Origin: an uncultured Cryomorphaceae bacterium
GTDB taxonomy: Bacteria > Bacteroidota > Bacteroidia > Flavobacteriales > Schleiferiaceae
NCBI GenBank assembly: GCA_913009655.1
Contig: CAJVWI010000017.1
Location: 1 to 42,046 of the forward strand
Reading direction: 5' to 3'
DNA length: 42,046 nucleotides
This document shows positions 8,124-16,473 of this stretch, in pieces. The notes beneath the pieces were generated by a model. The model was given only the letters and a program-made list of their open reading frames with translations, was not told the DNA's origin and searched no databases. The position numbers and the translations under genes are program-made. Within the stretch, counting starts at the first letter, position 1, and each line of letters starts with the position of its first letter.

Positions 8124-10720
8124 CTTTCTATTTTTTTGTAAAATTCATCAATTAAGTCGTTCACACCATCGGGAAATTTCCCTCCTGATGACGCATAAGA
8201 TGGTTGTCCGCCGCCGCCGCCTTTAATAAATAAAGATAACTCTTTCACCCAATTACCTGCGTTTACATGGGGAGTAGAATCACTACCAACTCCCAAATGC
8301 ATTTGAACTCTATCTCCGATTACAGATAACAATAAAACAACTGCAGTCGGGTAATTATCCTTAATTTGAAAAACTAAATCTTTGACATACGAAGATTCAA
8401 GATCAATAATTTCTGCAACAACTTTTAAAGTCCCATAATCCTTTGATGATTTGATTAATTCCGATTTCAAGTTAGAAACCCGCATCTGATTAAATGATAT
8501 CAATTTTTTTTCAATACCTAACACTTGAACTTTTAAGGATTTTATTTTTTCTTCAGGGTCTACCTGGTTTGACTCTTTTAAAGCCAAATCATATCGTTTA
8601 CTTTTATCTAAAAGATAATCTATTGCGGCCGCTCCAGATAAAGCCTCAATTCTTCTTATCCCAGCAGCAACTCCCGATTCACTTTTTATTATAAAGGTTA
8701 AAATATTTGATGTGTCTTCCACATGCGTGCCTCCGCATAATTCTACGCTCTCTCCAAACTGAACCACCCTTACAAAATCGCCATATTTTTCGCCAAATAG
8801 AGCCATTGCCCCCATTTTTTTTGCCGAATTTATAGGAATTTCATTGTGAATTTGAGTTTTTATTTTATCAGTAATTAAAGATCTTACAAGAGATTCAATT
8901 GAATTTATCTGAGCATTTGAAACTTTCTGAAAATGGGAAAAATCAAATCGAAAACCTTCCGCATGAACCAAAGAACCCCTTTGTTCAACATGGGAGCCTA
9001 ATATTTTTCTAAGAGCATAATGAACTAAGTGAGTAGCAGAATGATTTTCACTGACACGCTCACGATTCTTCATATTCACTTGTGCGAAAACATTCTTAGA
9101 CCACACCTTAGGTTCATCGTATAAATGATGAATAATCATTCCAGTTTCTTTGGTCGTTTCTTTTACATTAATCTCCTGCCCTTCAAATTTTATTGTACCT
9201 ATGTCGCCAACTTGACCGCCCCCTTCAGGATAAAAAGGAGTTGGAGCAATTAAAACTTGGATGCTTTTTCCCTTGGAACTTTCAATGTGCCGATAACGAA
9301 TTAGTTTCGACTTTGATGAATTGGCCTCAAAACCAATGAACTCATCTCCTCTTCCTGAGGACATTTCAATCCAGTCTCCAACTTTTTTACTAGAAGCCGA
9401 TCGAGATCGATCTTTTTGATTTTTCATTTCTAAATGAAATTGATCCTCATCAACATTATATCTTTTTTCAGAACAAATCAACTTAGTCAAGTCCAATGGA
9501 AAGCCATACGTATCATATAATTCAAAAGCCCGAATCCCAGAAATAATAGCATTTTTAGATTCCGAAATCGCATCATCCAAGCGTTTTAATCCTGACTCAA
9601 GGGTTCTAAGAAATGACAATTCTTCTTCCCTAATTACCGCTGTAACCATAGAAATTTGGATTTCTAATTCTGGGAAAGTTTTAGAAAGAGAAGATGACAA
9701 AACTGGGAGCAAGTCAATAAGAAAAGGCTTCCGAAAACCCAGATTTGAATATCCATATCTAACCGCGCGACGGAGTATTCTTCGAATCACATACCCTGCG
9801 CCAATATTCGAAGGCAGTTGGCCGTCAGCTATAGCCATTGAAACAGCTCTGATATGGTCTGAAATCACTCGAAAAGAAATATCAACAGTTTCGTCAGTGC
9901 CATATTCCTTATTCGAAAGGTCAGACAGTTTGTTTATGTATGGTGTAAAGATATCTGTGTCATAATTCGACTCTTTCATTCCAATAGCTCTAACCAATCT
10001 TTCAAGACCCATTCCTGTATCTACATGCTTATCTGGCAATGGACTTAAATTTCCATCTGAGACTCTTTGGAATTCGATAAAAACTAAATTCCACAGTTCA
10101 ATAACTTGAGGATGATCTTCATTAACTAAAAGAGCACCATCTATTTTTTTTCGTTCAGCTTCATTTCTAAGATCAAAATGAATTTCAGAACATGGGCCAC
10201 ATGGGCCAACTTCTCCCATTTCCCAGAAATTATCCTTTTTGCTTCCACTCAAAATCCTTGACGACTGAACATGTTTAAGCCATGCTTTCTCCGAATCAAT
10301 ATCACGCTTTACGCCATCGCTTAGATCTCCTTCGAAGACAGTTATGTAAATACGGTTTTCATCAAGACCATAAACCTCAGTTAAAAGCTCCCAAGCCCAG
10401 TCAATAGCCTCTTCTTTAAAGTAATCGCCAAAACTCCAATTCCCCAACATTTCAAAAAGTGTATGATGGTATGTATCATGACCTACTTCTTCTAAATCGT
10501 TATGTTTACCGCTTACCCTAAGACACTTTTGTGTATTTGCGACACGGCCATTCTCACTCTTCTTAGATCCGATGAATATATCCTTAAAGGGATTCATCCC
10601 AGCATTAACGAACATTAATGATGGATCATCTTTTAAAACCAAAGATGAAGAAGGGATTATTTTGTGCTCTTTAGATGAAAAAAAATCTAAAAACGTGCTG
10701 CGTATTTCCGAAGAAGTCAT
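8111..10720 (-). CDS. alaS: Alanyl-tRNA synthetase
   Basis: AlaRS charges tRNA-Ala and, through its editing domain, hydrolyses mischarged Ser/Gly-tRNA-Ala. The 869-residue length is normal. The class II catalytic core has MFVNAGMNPFKDIF, SGKHNDLEEVGHDTYHHT, WEMGEVGPCGPCSEIHFD and the GMGLERL segment. The editing/zinc domain has HSATHLVHYALRKIL and VELCGGTHVEDT, giving the HxxxH and CxxxH ligands. The C-terminal oligomerisation/C-Ala domain ends with GGGGGQPSYASSGG. The start is ATG at 10718-10720 (MTSSEIRSTFLDFFSSKEH), the usual family N-terminus. It is divergent from the M23 peptidase with overlapping promoter elements, and the barrel gene follows in the same direction. Confidence 0.98.
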   Translation of the reverse strand: MTSSEIRSTFLDFFSSKEHKIIPSSSLVLKDDPSLMFVNAGMNPFKDIFIGSKKSENGRVANTQKCLRVSGKHNDLEEVGHDTYHHTLFEMLGNWSFGDYFKEEAIDWAWELLTEVYGLDENRIYITVFEGDLSDGVKRDIDSEKAWLKHVQSSRILSGSKKDNFWEMGEVGPCGPCSEIHFDLRNEAERKKIDGALLVNEDHPQVIELWNLVFIEFQRVSDGNLSPLPDKHVDTGMGLERLVRAIGMKESNYDTDIFTPYINKLSDLSNKEYGTDETVDISFRVISDHIRAVSMAIADGQLPSNIGAGYVIRRILRRAVRYGYSNLGFRKPFLIDLLPVLSSSLSKTFPELEIQISMVTAVIREEELSFLRTLESGLKRLDDAISESKNAIISGIRAFELYDTYGFPLDLTKLICSEKRYNVDEDQFHLEMKNQKDRSRSASSKKVGDWIEMSSGRGDEFIGFEANSSKSKLIRYRHIESSKGKSIQVLIAPTPFYPEGGGQVGDIGTIKFEGQEINVKETTKETGMIIHHLYDEPKVWSKNVFAQVNMKNRERVSENHSATHLVHYALRKILGSHVEQRGSLVHAEGFRFDFSHFQKVSNAQINSIESLVRSLITDKIKTQIHNEIPINSAKKMGAMALFGEKYGDFVRVVQFGESVELCGGTHVEDTSNILTFIIKSESGVAAGIRRIEALSGAAAIDYLLDKSKRYDLALKESNQVDPEEKIKSLKVQVLGIEKKLISFNQMRVSNLKSELIKSSKDYGTLKVVAEIIDLESSYVKDLVFQIKDNYPTAVVLLLSVIGDRVQMHLGVGSDSTPHVNAGNWVKELSLFIKGGGGGQPSYASSGGKFPDGVNDLIDEFYKKIERCVL

Positions 10721-10727
10721 TGTTGCC

Positions 10728-10735
10728 TACTTTTG
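10728..10735 (+). promoter_or_regulatory. -7 promoter box for the M23 peptidase
   Basis: TACTTTTG is an exact TAnnTTTG match on the plus strand, 32 bases before the M23 start codon at 10768. A -33 element at normal spacing is not clear. It lies 6 bases from the opposing alaS box. Confidence 0.45.
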
Positions 10736-10741
10736 AGGTAA

Positions 10742-10749
10742 CAAAATTA
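10742..10749 (-). promoter_or_regulatory. -7 promoter box for alaS
   Basis: On the minus strand this reads TAATTTTG, an exact TAnnTTTG match, 21 bases before the alaS start codon. Transcripts from this box and from the plus-strand box at 10728-10735 would cross each other's promoter. Confidence 0.45.
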
Positions 10750-10767
10750 GTAAGAATACTCCTGTTA

Positions 10768-11745
10768 ATGAGGAAATCAAAATATATATATGATCCTTTA
10801 ACACTCGCTTATAGAAAAGTTGAGAGAACATGGAAACATATTATTCGAGATACAAGCCTATTCCTGTTGGCTTCGGCATTACTAGGTGTTTTATTTTTCT
10901 TTGTTATTCAACTCATTTTAGACTCCCCAAAAGAAAAAGTTTTAAAGCGTGAATTAAATGAAGTTCTTTTAACTTACGAGCAACTTGATAAGCGTTTAGA
11001 CGAATTATTAGTGATAATGGAGAATATGGAGCAACGTGACGATGAGATATATCGAGTTGTATTTGAGTCTGAACCTCCCCCTGGTGAACTACGATTAAGT
11101 GGAATTGCGGGAGGTGCATTGAGGTATGAAAATATTAGAAACCTTTCAAATGGTGCTTTGCTAGAAAAAACATCTCGAAGGATTGATGAATTATCTAAAA
11201 GGGTTGTTGTTCAATCTGAGAGTTTAGATGAGTTAGCTAGTTTAACTGGTAATAAAGAGGCATTATTAAATGCTCTACCAGCAATCAAACCAGTTAAAGA
11301 TCAACCAGGAACGAGATTTTCTTCTGGTTTTGGTTATAGAATCCACCCTATTTATAAAGTCCGAAAAAAACATGCTGGAGTGGATTTTACTGCAAAAAAA
11401 GGAACCCCAATATATGCGAGTGCTGATGGACTTATTATTTCAAATGATGTATACGGAGGACGTGGTTTTGGAAAGCATTTAACAATTTCTCATGGGTTTG
11501 GTTACCATACACTTTATGCTCACATGGATAAGGCAATTAAGAGACGTGGTCAAAGAGTTGAGCGAGGGGATCTCATCGGATATGTTGGCAATACAGGGCG
11601 ATCCACGGCCCCACATTTACACTATGAGGTTATAAAAAACGGAAGACGTGTTAACCCAATAAATTATTTCTTTAATGATCTAAGTCCTCTACAATATGAC
11701 GACTTAGTTCGTTCCGCTGCTGCCTCTAACCAAAGTTTTGACTAA
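10768..11745 (+). CDS. M23 family metallopeptidase, membrane-anchored (peptidoglycan endopeptidase)
   Basis: This is a 325-residue single-pass membrane protein. The start is ATG 10768; an upstream in-frame start at 10675 would lie inside alaS, and MRKSKYIYDPLTLAYRKVE is the usual N-terminus of this Bacteroidota group. A transmembrane segment covers about residues 29-51, a coiled coil about 53-95, and a second helical stretch about 130-165. The C-terminal M23 (LytM) domain, about 180-300, has the zinc ligands His202 and Asp206 (KKHAGVDF), His283 and His285 (HLHYEV), with His252 also near the site. All catalytic positions are intact, so it is likely an active cell-wall endopeptidase acting in the periplasm. 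The MerR-type gene follows after 2 bases, an arrangement common in flavobacteria. Confidence 0.93.
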   Translation: MRKSKYIYDPLTLAYRKVERTWKHIIRDTSLFLLASALLGVLFFFVIQLILDSPKEKVLKRELNEVLLTYEQLDKRLDELLVIMENMEQRDDEIYRVVFESEPPPGELRLSGIAGGALRYENIRNLSNGALLEKTSRRIDELSKRVVVQSESLDELASLTGNKEALLNALPAIKPVKDQPGTRFSSGFGYRIHPIYKVRKKHAGVDFTAKKGTPIYASADGLIISNDVYGGRGFGKHLTISHGFGYHTLYAHMDKAIKRRGQRVERGDLIGYVGNTGRSTAPHLHYEVIKNGRRVNPINYFFNDLSPLQYDDLVRSAAASNQSFD

Positions 11746-11747
11746 AT

Positions 11748-12089
11748 ATGACAACAAACGATTGGACAAAAAATTATTACAGCATTGGTGAAGTTGCAAA
11801 AATATTTAATCTAAATACCTCTGCATTGAGATTTTGGGAAAAAGAGTTTCCAGAATTGAATCCGAAAAAAAATTCACGAGGGGTAAGGAAATACACTCCG
11901 GAAAATATGGAAGTTGTTAGAAAAATTCATCACCTCATAAAAGATCGTGGCTTCACAATAAAAGGGGCTAGAAAAAAATACAAGACCAACTCTTCAGAAA
12001 CAATCAATACGGAAGAATTGGTAAATCGATTGCTTGCTATAAAAAACAGTATGGAAACCTTGAAAAAACAATTAGATATAATAAAATGA
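11748..12089 (+). CDS. MerR family transcriptional regulator
   Basis: This 113-residue protein has an N-terminal winged helix-turn-helix of MerR type (YYSIGEVAKIFNLNTSALRFWEKEF, about residues 11-35, then RKYTPENMEVVRKIHHLIKDRGFTIKGARKKYK). It then has only a short C-terminal helix (about 85-113) where classical MerR proteins carry a longer dimerisation helix and effector domain. There is no metal-binding Cys cluster. It probably regulates by DNA distortion without a classical small-molecule domain. It follows the M23 peptidase gene by 2 bases, so the two are probably co-transcribed. Targets are unknown. Confidence 0.9.
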   Translation: MTTNDWTKNYYSIGEVAKIFNLNTSALRFWEKEFPELNPKKNSRGVRKYTPENMEVVRKIHHLIKDRGFTIKGARKKYKTNSSETINTEELVNRLLAIKNSMETLKKQLDIIK

Positions 12090-12143
12090 AAAGTTCAACC
12101 ATAACAACTATTTTTCCGATATTTACCTAAATACAAATATGTC

Positions 12144-12512
12144 ATGAAAAACTGGGTCTTCTTACTTTTATTTGCCTTTGTTATTTGCTCTTGCGGAACC
12201 CCAAAAGCAAGTGTACTTCAAAAAAGCCCTAGTGTGTTTTTAGTGTCCGTAGACAAAAAAGCAACAAGCCCTATGGATGTAATAGATGTTCAATTATCTG
12301 ACGGAGAGCAATGGGTTTCGGGCTCTTTTCAATATATAGATGAAAGTGGCTCTGGAGAGGCGATTCTCAGCGCAAAAGGTTATGATTCCTTCGGATTACT
12401 TGTTTCTGCTCCCAAATTACCATTTAACCCAATCAAAGCAATGGTCTCTTACAGAACAGAAAAGGATGGAATTATAAAATCCATCTTAGTAGAATTTGAT
12501 TCAAATAATTAG
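12144..12512 (+). CDS. Small putative lipoprotein of unknown function
   Basis: This 122-residue protein begins with a lipoprotein signal (MKNWVFLLLFAFVICSC, lipobox ICSC with lipidated Cys17). The mature part is predicted mainly beta-strand and has no motif I recognise. The ATG at 12144 fits the signal peptide. A weak -7-like TATTTTTC lies at 12109-12116. It stands between the M23/MerR pair and the pterin/lipid cluster and may be transcribed with either. Function is unknown. Confidence 0.7.
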   Translation: MKNWVFLLLFAFVICSCGTPKASVLQKSPSVFLVSVDKKATSPMDVIDVQLSDGEQWVSGSFQYIDESGSGEAILSAKGYDSFGLLVSAPKLPFNPIKAMVSYRTEKDGIIKSILVEFDSNN

Positions 12513-12536
12513 GATAAATAATAGAATTCATTACTC

Positions 12537-12950
12537 ATGGTGTATATCCAACGGCGTGAAACTTTTAGCGCATCGCACCGACTCTATAACTCTTCTTGGA
12601 CTGAAGAAAAGAATTTTAACGTATTTGGCAAATGTTCGAACAAGAGAGGTCATGGCCACAATTTTCAACTAATTGTCACAGTCAAGGGAATTGTAAATCC
12701 TGAAACAGGATTTGTCATGAATCTGGCAGATCTAAAAAATATCATTGTTAATAACATCATCGACCATGTTGATCATATGAACTTAAATGAAGACGTGCCC
12801 TTTTTAAAGGAAATAATCCCCTCCACAGAAAACTTAGCGATAGTATTTTGGGAAGTGCTCTCACCACTAATAAATAACCAAGGGGCAAATTTGCATTGTA
12901 TTCGCATTATTGAAACTGAAAATAACTCTGTAGAATATTTCGGAAAATGA
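12537..12950 (+). CDS. 6-pyruvoyl-tetrahydropterin synthase / QueD family enzyme
   Basis: This 137-residue tunnelling-fold enzyme would act on 7,8-dihydroneopterin triphosphate. Zinc ligands His14 (FSASHRL), His39 and His41 (GHGHNF), the probable nucleophile Cys33 (FGKCSN) and the Asp79-His80 pair (HVDHMNLN) are all present, and the C-terminal ETENNSVEY supplies the pterin-binding Glu. The spacing Cys-x5-HGHN is that of animal PTPS; E. coli QueD has Cys-x3-HGH. Automated annotation would call it queD (6-carboxytetrahydropterin synthase, queuosine pathway). The motif leaves 6-pyruvoyl-tetrahydropterin formation equally possible, so no symbol is assigned. Its stop overlaps the fabD start by ATGA. 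Confidence 0.9.
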   Translation: MVYIQRRETFSASHRLYNSSWTEEKNFNVFGKCSNKRGHGHNFQLIVTVKGIVNPETGFVMNLADLKNIIVNNIIDHVDHMNLNEDVPFLKEIIPSTENLAIVFWEVLSPLINNQGANLHCIRIIETENNSVEYFGK

Positions 12951-13813
12951 AAGCATATGTTTTTCCTGGGCAAGGTTCCCAAAGCCCAGGGATGGGCAAA
13001 GATCTTTACGACGCGAATAAAGATCTTTTTGATCAAGCAAATTCCCTATTAGGATTTGGATTATCGGAAATAATGTTCGAAGGAACAATGGAAGATCTAA
13101 CTAAGACAAAAGTTACTCAACCAGCAGTCTTTTTGCATTCTGTAGCCAAGGCATTATCTCTAGGCTCTGATTTTAACCCAGCAATGGTTGCAGGTCATTC
13201 GCTTGGCGAATTCTCTGCTTTAGTTGCTTCTGGATCACTGAGCTTTGAGGATGGAATCAAACTAGTTTATCAGCGCGCACTTGGAATGCAGAAGGCATGT
13301 GAAGCTCAATCCTCTACAATGGCTGCAATTATTGGCCTTGATGACGTTATCGTCGAAAATATTTGTAAAAAAATTGCCGGAATTGTTGTTCCTGCCAATT
13401 ACAATACACCGGGCCAGTTAGTTATCTCAGGCACTACAGATTCAATAGAAAAAGCTTGCGAAGCCTGCAAGGAAGCTGGTGCTAAAAGAGCGATAATTTT
13501 GCCAGTAAATGGCGCATTCCACAGTCCATTGATGTCTTCAGCTGAAGAACAATTAGGAGATGCTTTAGATTCTGTAAACTTTAATGTTCCTAGATGTCCA
13601 ATTTACCAAAATGTAGTTGCTATTGCAGTAAAAGAGCCAGATGAGATTCGAGCCAATTTAAAAGCCCAACTCACAGGGTCCGTTAAATGGAATCAAACCG
13701 TTAAAGCCATGATTAAAGATGGAGCAAAGATTTTTTATGAGGTAGGCCCTGGAAGAGCATTGCAAGGGATGGTGAAAAAAATAGCTCCTGAGCTCGAAGC
13801 TATCTCAGCATGA
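12947..13813 (+). CDS. fabD: Malonyl-CoA:ACP transacylase
   Basis: FabD transfers malonyl from CoA to acyl-carrier protein to start and extend fatty acids. The 288-residue protein has the N-terminal VFPGQGSQSPGMG oxyanion segment, the nucleophile Ser85 in AGHSLGEFSAL, the catalytic His192 in NGAFHSPLM, and the C-terminal FYEVGPGRALQGMVKKI. Length is normal. The ATG overlaps the preceding stop (12947-12950) and its own stop overlaps the decarboxylase start (13810-13813). This implies translational coupling of pterin, fatty-acid and isoprenoid genes in one message. Confidence 0.97.
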   Translation: MKAYVFPGQGSQSPGMGKDLYDANKDLFDQANSLLGFGLSEIMFEGTMEDLTKTKVTQPAVFLHSVAKALSLGSDFNPAMVAGHSLGEFSALVASGSLSFEDGIKLVYQRALGMQKACEAQSSTMAAIIGLDDVIVENICKKIAGIVVPANYNTPGQLVISGTTDSIEKACEACKEAGAKRAIILPVNGAFHSPLMSSAEEQLGDALDSVNFNVPRCPIYQNVVAIAVKEPDEIRANLKAQLTGSVKWNQTVKAMIKDGAKIFYEVGPGRALQGMVKKIAPELEAISA

Positions 13814-14838
13814 CAACATCCTGGGAAAGTCCTTCCAATATTGCCCTGATAAAATACTGGGGCAAAAGGGACACTCAGCTTCCATCCAATCCTTCTATTA
13901 GCTTTACCCTAAGCAAATGCAAGACAACAACAGAAGTTCATTTTTCCGAAGGAACTGGAGTTAATATAACCCTTGACGGGACAGATAAGCCTGAATTTAT
14001 TCCAAAAATAGAAGGCTTCCTAGAGCGAATAATGCATCGGCACCCATGGCTATCCTCATATAATTTGCAAATTAAAACAAGAAATAGCTTCCCTCACTCT
14101 AGCGGAATAGCAAGCAGTGCATCGGGAATGAGTGCTCTTTCACTATGTATTGTTGAATTTGCTCAGAAAATAGATTTCAAATTTGATGCTTTAAACTTTT
14201 ATCAAGAGGCCTCTATATTGTCAAGACTAGGTTCCGGTTCAGCTAGTCGATCGATTTACGGAGGTCTTGTAGTCTGGGGAGGAACGCCTACATTAGAAAA
14301 TGCCAACGATGAATATGCGATTGAATACCCGCACATCATTGACCCTATATTTAAAAACTACTGCGATGTGGTATTGCTAGTTGAAGTAGGAGAAAAATCC
14401 GTGAGCAGCACGGCAGGGCACGCTCTAATGGATAATCATCCATTTCGATCACAACGTTTTTCACAAGCGCATCAACATCTAAGTGAGATCCAAAAAATAT
14501 TAAAAACAGGTGATATTGAGAATTTTATCCGCCTAACAGAACTTGAGGCACTAACCTTACACGGGCTGATGATGAGCTCAAGCCCAAGCTATATTCTTAT
14601 GAAGCCAAACACATTGAAAATTATTGAAGAAATCCGAGAATTCAGACGTGAATCTAAATTACCTCTGAGCTTTACCCTGGATGCTGGAGCCAATGTCCAT
14701 GTGCTATTTCCTGCCGCAATGAAAGAAAAAGGAATGGCTTTCATAAAGAATACATTAATTCAGTATTGTAAAGAAAATAGGTTTATTGCAGATCATGTTG
14801 GATCCGGGCCTAAACGTTTAACTAACTTTGAAAAATGA
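13810..14838 (+). CDS. mvaD: Diphosphomevalonate decarboxylase
   Basis: This 342-residue GHMP-superfamily enzyme converts mevalonate diphosphate to isopentenyl diphosphate with ATP. The N-terminal SPSNIALIKYWGKRD and LPSNPSISFTLS segments are diagnostic. The ATP-binding loop PHSSGIASSASGMSAL covers about residues 96-110, and the C-terminal TLDAGANVHVLFP is also typical. It shares ATGA overlaps with fabD and with the kinase gene downstream. This places isoprenoid synthesis via the mevalonate pathway, as in many Bacteroidota. HMG-CoA synthase and reductase are not in the window. Confidence 0.95.
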   Translation: MTTSWESPSNIALIKYWGKRDTQLPSNPSISFTLSKCKTTTEVHFSEGTGVNITLDGTDKPEFIPKIEGFLERIMHRHPWLSSYNLQIKTRNSFPHSSGIASSASGMSALSLCIVEFAQKIDFKFDALNFYQEASILSRLGSGSASRSIYGGLVVWGGTPTLENANDEYAIEYPHIIDPIFKNYCDVVLLVEVGEKSVSSTAGHALMDNHPFRSQRFSQAHQHLSEIQKILKTGDIENFIRLTELEALTLHGLMMSSSPSYILMKPNTLKIIEEIREFRRESKLPLSFTLDAGANVHVLFPAAMKEKGMAFIKNTLIQYCKENRFIADHVGSGPKRLTNFEK

Positions 14839-15773
14839 AATCGTCTTATTTTGCTAAAATTCTCTTATTTGGAGAATATGGAATAATCAGAGACACAATG
14901 GGTCTCTCAATTCCTTACCGCAATTTTTGGGGCAATTTGAGTTTGCCCTCTAAAGACTCCAACGAAAACCATTTGCGCTCTAATAATGAACTTAAAAAGT
15001 TTTTTTCTCACTTGAAAGAGTTAGAAGTTAACGGGTCATTAATTGCATCTCTGCGATTAGAAGAGCTTAGTAAAGACTTACAAGACGGATTATATTTTGA
15101 ATCAACAATACCTCAAGGATATGGTGTTGGCTCATCAGGGGCTTTAGTCGCAGCTGTATATGACCGATATTCAAATAATCAATTAACTCTTGATAACGGT
15201 ATATCTCCGGATTCAATCCAAAAAGTTAAGGAGTGCCTTGGTCAAATGGAAAGTTATTTTCATGGTAAAAGTTCAGGCATTGACCCTACAATATGTTACC
15301 TCCAACTACCACTGCTGATTCGCTCTCAAACTGAACTCGGTACCGTCGTGTTGCCGTCCACTGAAAGTGACGGAGATGGAGCAATTTTTTTACTTAACTC
15401 TGGAACACCAGGAGAAACGCAACCGATGGTTAATCTCTTTATGGAAAAACTTAAAGAGGAAGGTTTCCGAACGGTTATGAGTGACCAATTTAAAAAGTAT
15501 AATGACGCATGTGTTCAAGCTTTCTTAAAAGGAGATTGGGACCCACTATTTACAAATTTAAAGTCATTAAGTCGACTGGCTTTAGAACATTTCACCCCTA
15601 TGATTCCAGCTGATTTCCATTCCCTTTGGCAAAAAGGAATTGACAACAATACATATTACCTAAAATTATGTGGTTCTGGAGGTGGTGGGTATATTTTGGG
15701 TTTCACAAAAAATTTAGAAAAAGCTCAAAAAGAATTGTCCCCCCATTCTATGGAGGTGGTTCTCAGATTCTAA
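14835..15773 (+). CDS. GHMP kinase, probable mevalonate kinase
   Basis: This 312-residue GHMP kinase has an N-terminal KILLFGEYGIIRDTMGLSIP segment, the glycine-rich ATP loop GYGVGSSGALVAAV at about residues 95-108, a probable catalytic Asp150 in GKSSGIDPT, and the C-terminal KLCGSGGGGYILGF motif. It overlaps the decarboxylase stop by ATGA. The position directly after mvaD points to mevalonate kinase. Phosphomevalonate kinase cannot be ruled out from motifs alone, and no second kinase is visible here. It is followed after 5 bases by the UbiA-family gene. Confidence 0.88.
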   Translation: MKSSYFAKILLFGEYGIIRDTMGLSIPYRNFWGNLSLPSKDSNENHLRSNNELKKFFSHLKELEVNGSLIASLRLEELSKDLQDGLYFESTIPQGYGVGSSGALVAAVYDRYSNNQLTLDNGISPDSIQKVKECLGQMESYFHGKSSGIDPTICYLQLPLLIRSQTELGTVVLPSTESDGDGAIFLLNSGTPGETQPMVNLFMEKLKEEGFRTVMSDQFKKYNDACVQAFLKGDWDPLFTNLKSLSRLALEHFTPMIPADFHSLWQKGIDNNTYYLKLCGSGGGGYILGFTKNLEKAQKELSPHSMEVVLRF

Positions 15774-15778
15774 AAAAA

Positions 15779-16468
15779 ATGGGGAAGAGTAACAAAATAT
15801 TATTTCGATTAGTTGCCTTCCTTAGTCTTATTCGCTGGACCCATATTCTTTTTATTTTTGCTGCTCAGGCAATGGCTCAAGTGTTCCTTTTTTCGCCGGA
15901 ACAGAGCACTTTTTATATTCTTTCACAGGCTGATTTTTGGGCGATCTCTTTTACAACAGCATTTTTAGTGGCCGGAGGATCGCTTTTAAATAGCTTTTAC
16001 GATTTAGAAAAAGACATAACACAACGACCATTCAGGACAATACTAGAAAGACCTGTGGCGCGCAAGTACGGCGTTCGCCTTGCCGTATGGTTTTATGTTT
16101 TTGCCATGTCTACCACATGGCTAAATCTGGAGATGATAATTTCGATTTTATTTTCAATTTACGGTATGCTTCTTTGGTTATATTCTCACAAATCATGGAA
16201 CACTAATGTTTTAGGTCCATTAATTGCCACCTTATTCGCATATACGCCTTTATTGATATTAGCTTTTGCAAGTTTTCCAGAAGCTAAAGAAGGGTTTCTT
16301 AGATCCTTACCAATGGCAATTGCAATGATTTTTCTAGAATGGAAAAGACAAACGGAACGAATTAAAATGTACAAGATTGCCCATGACAAAAGAAAATCAT
16401 CTATCCAACGTCAATGGATTTATAAAGCAATACTTGTGACTGGTGTGATTTGCATCGCCATAATATAA
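15779..16468 (+). CDS. Short UbiA-family prenyltransferase-like membrane protein
   Basis: This 229-residue, multi-pass membrane protein starts at ATG 15779; the longer frame from 15668 overlaps the kinase and reads as non-native sequence. The N-terminal LIRWTHILFIF and the first Asp-rich motif LLNSFYDLEKDITQRP (Asn71, Asp75, Asp79, with Ser72 where Asp is usual) identify the UbiA superfamily. Flavobacterial genes in this position are often annotated geranylgeranylglycerol-phosphate geranylgeranyltransferase. Family members usually have about 280-300 residues, 8-9 helices and a second Asp-rich motif. Here that region reads FLEWKRQTERIKMYK with no Asp pair, and only one more hydrophobic helix follows. 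I found no frameshift that would restore it. It may be a divergent or non-catalytic enzyme. Confidence 0.75.
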   Translation: MGKSNKILFRLVAFLSLIRWTHILFIFAAQAMAQVFLFSPEQSTFYILSQADFWAISFTTAFLVAGGSLLNSFYDLEKDITQRPFRTILERPVARKYGVRLAVWFYVFAMSTTWLNLEMIISILFSIYGMLLWLYSHKSWNTNVLGPLIATLFAYTPLLILAFASFPEAKEGFLRSLPMAIAMIFLEWKRQTERIKMYKIAHDKRKSSIQRQWIYKAILVTGVICIAII

Positions 16469-16473
16469 AATCT

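Noticed and set aside
15668-15778. N-terminal extension of the UbiA-like protein
   Set aside because: Lies within the mevalonate kinase gene, is Trp/Lys-rich and unlike the family; ATG 15779 gives the normal start.
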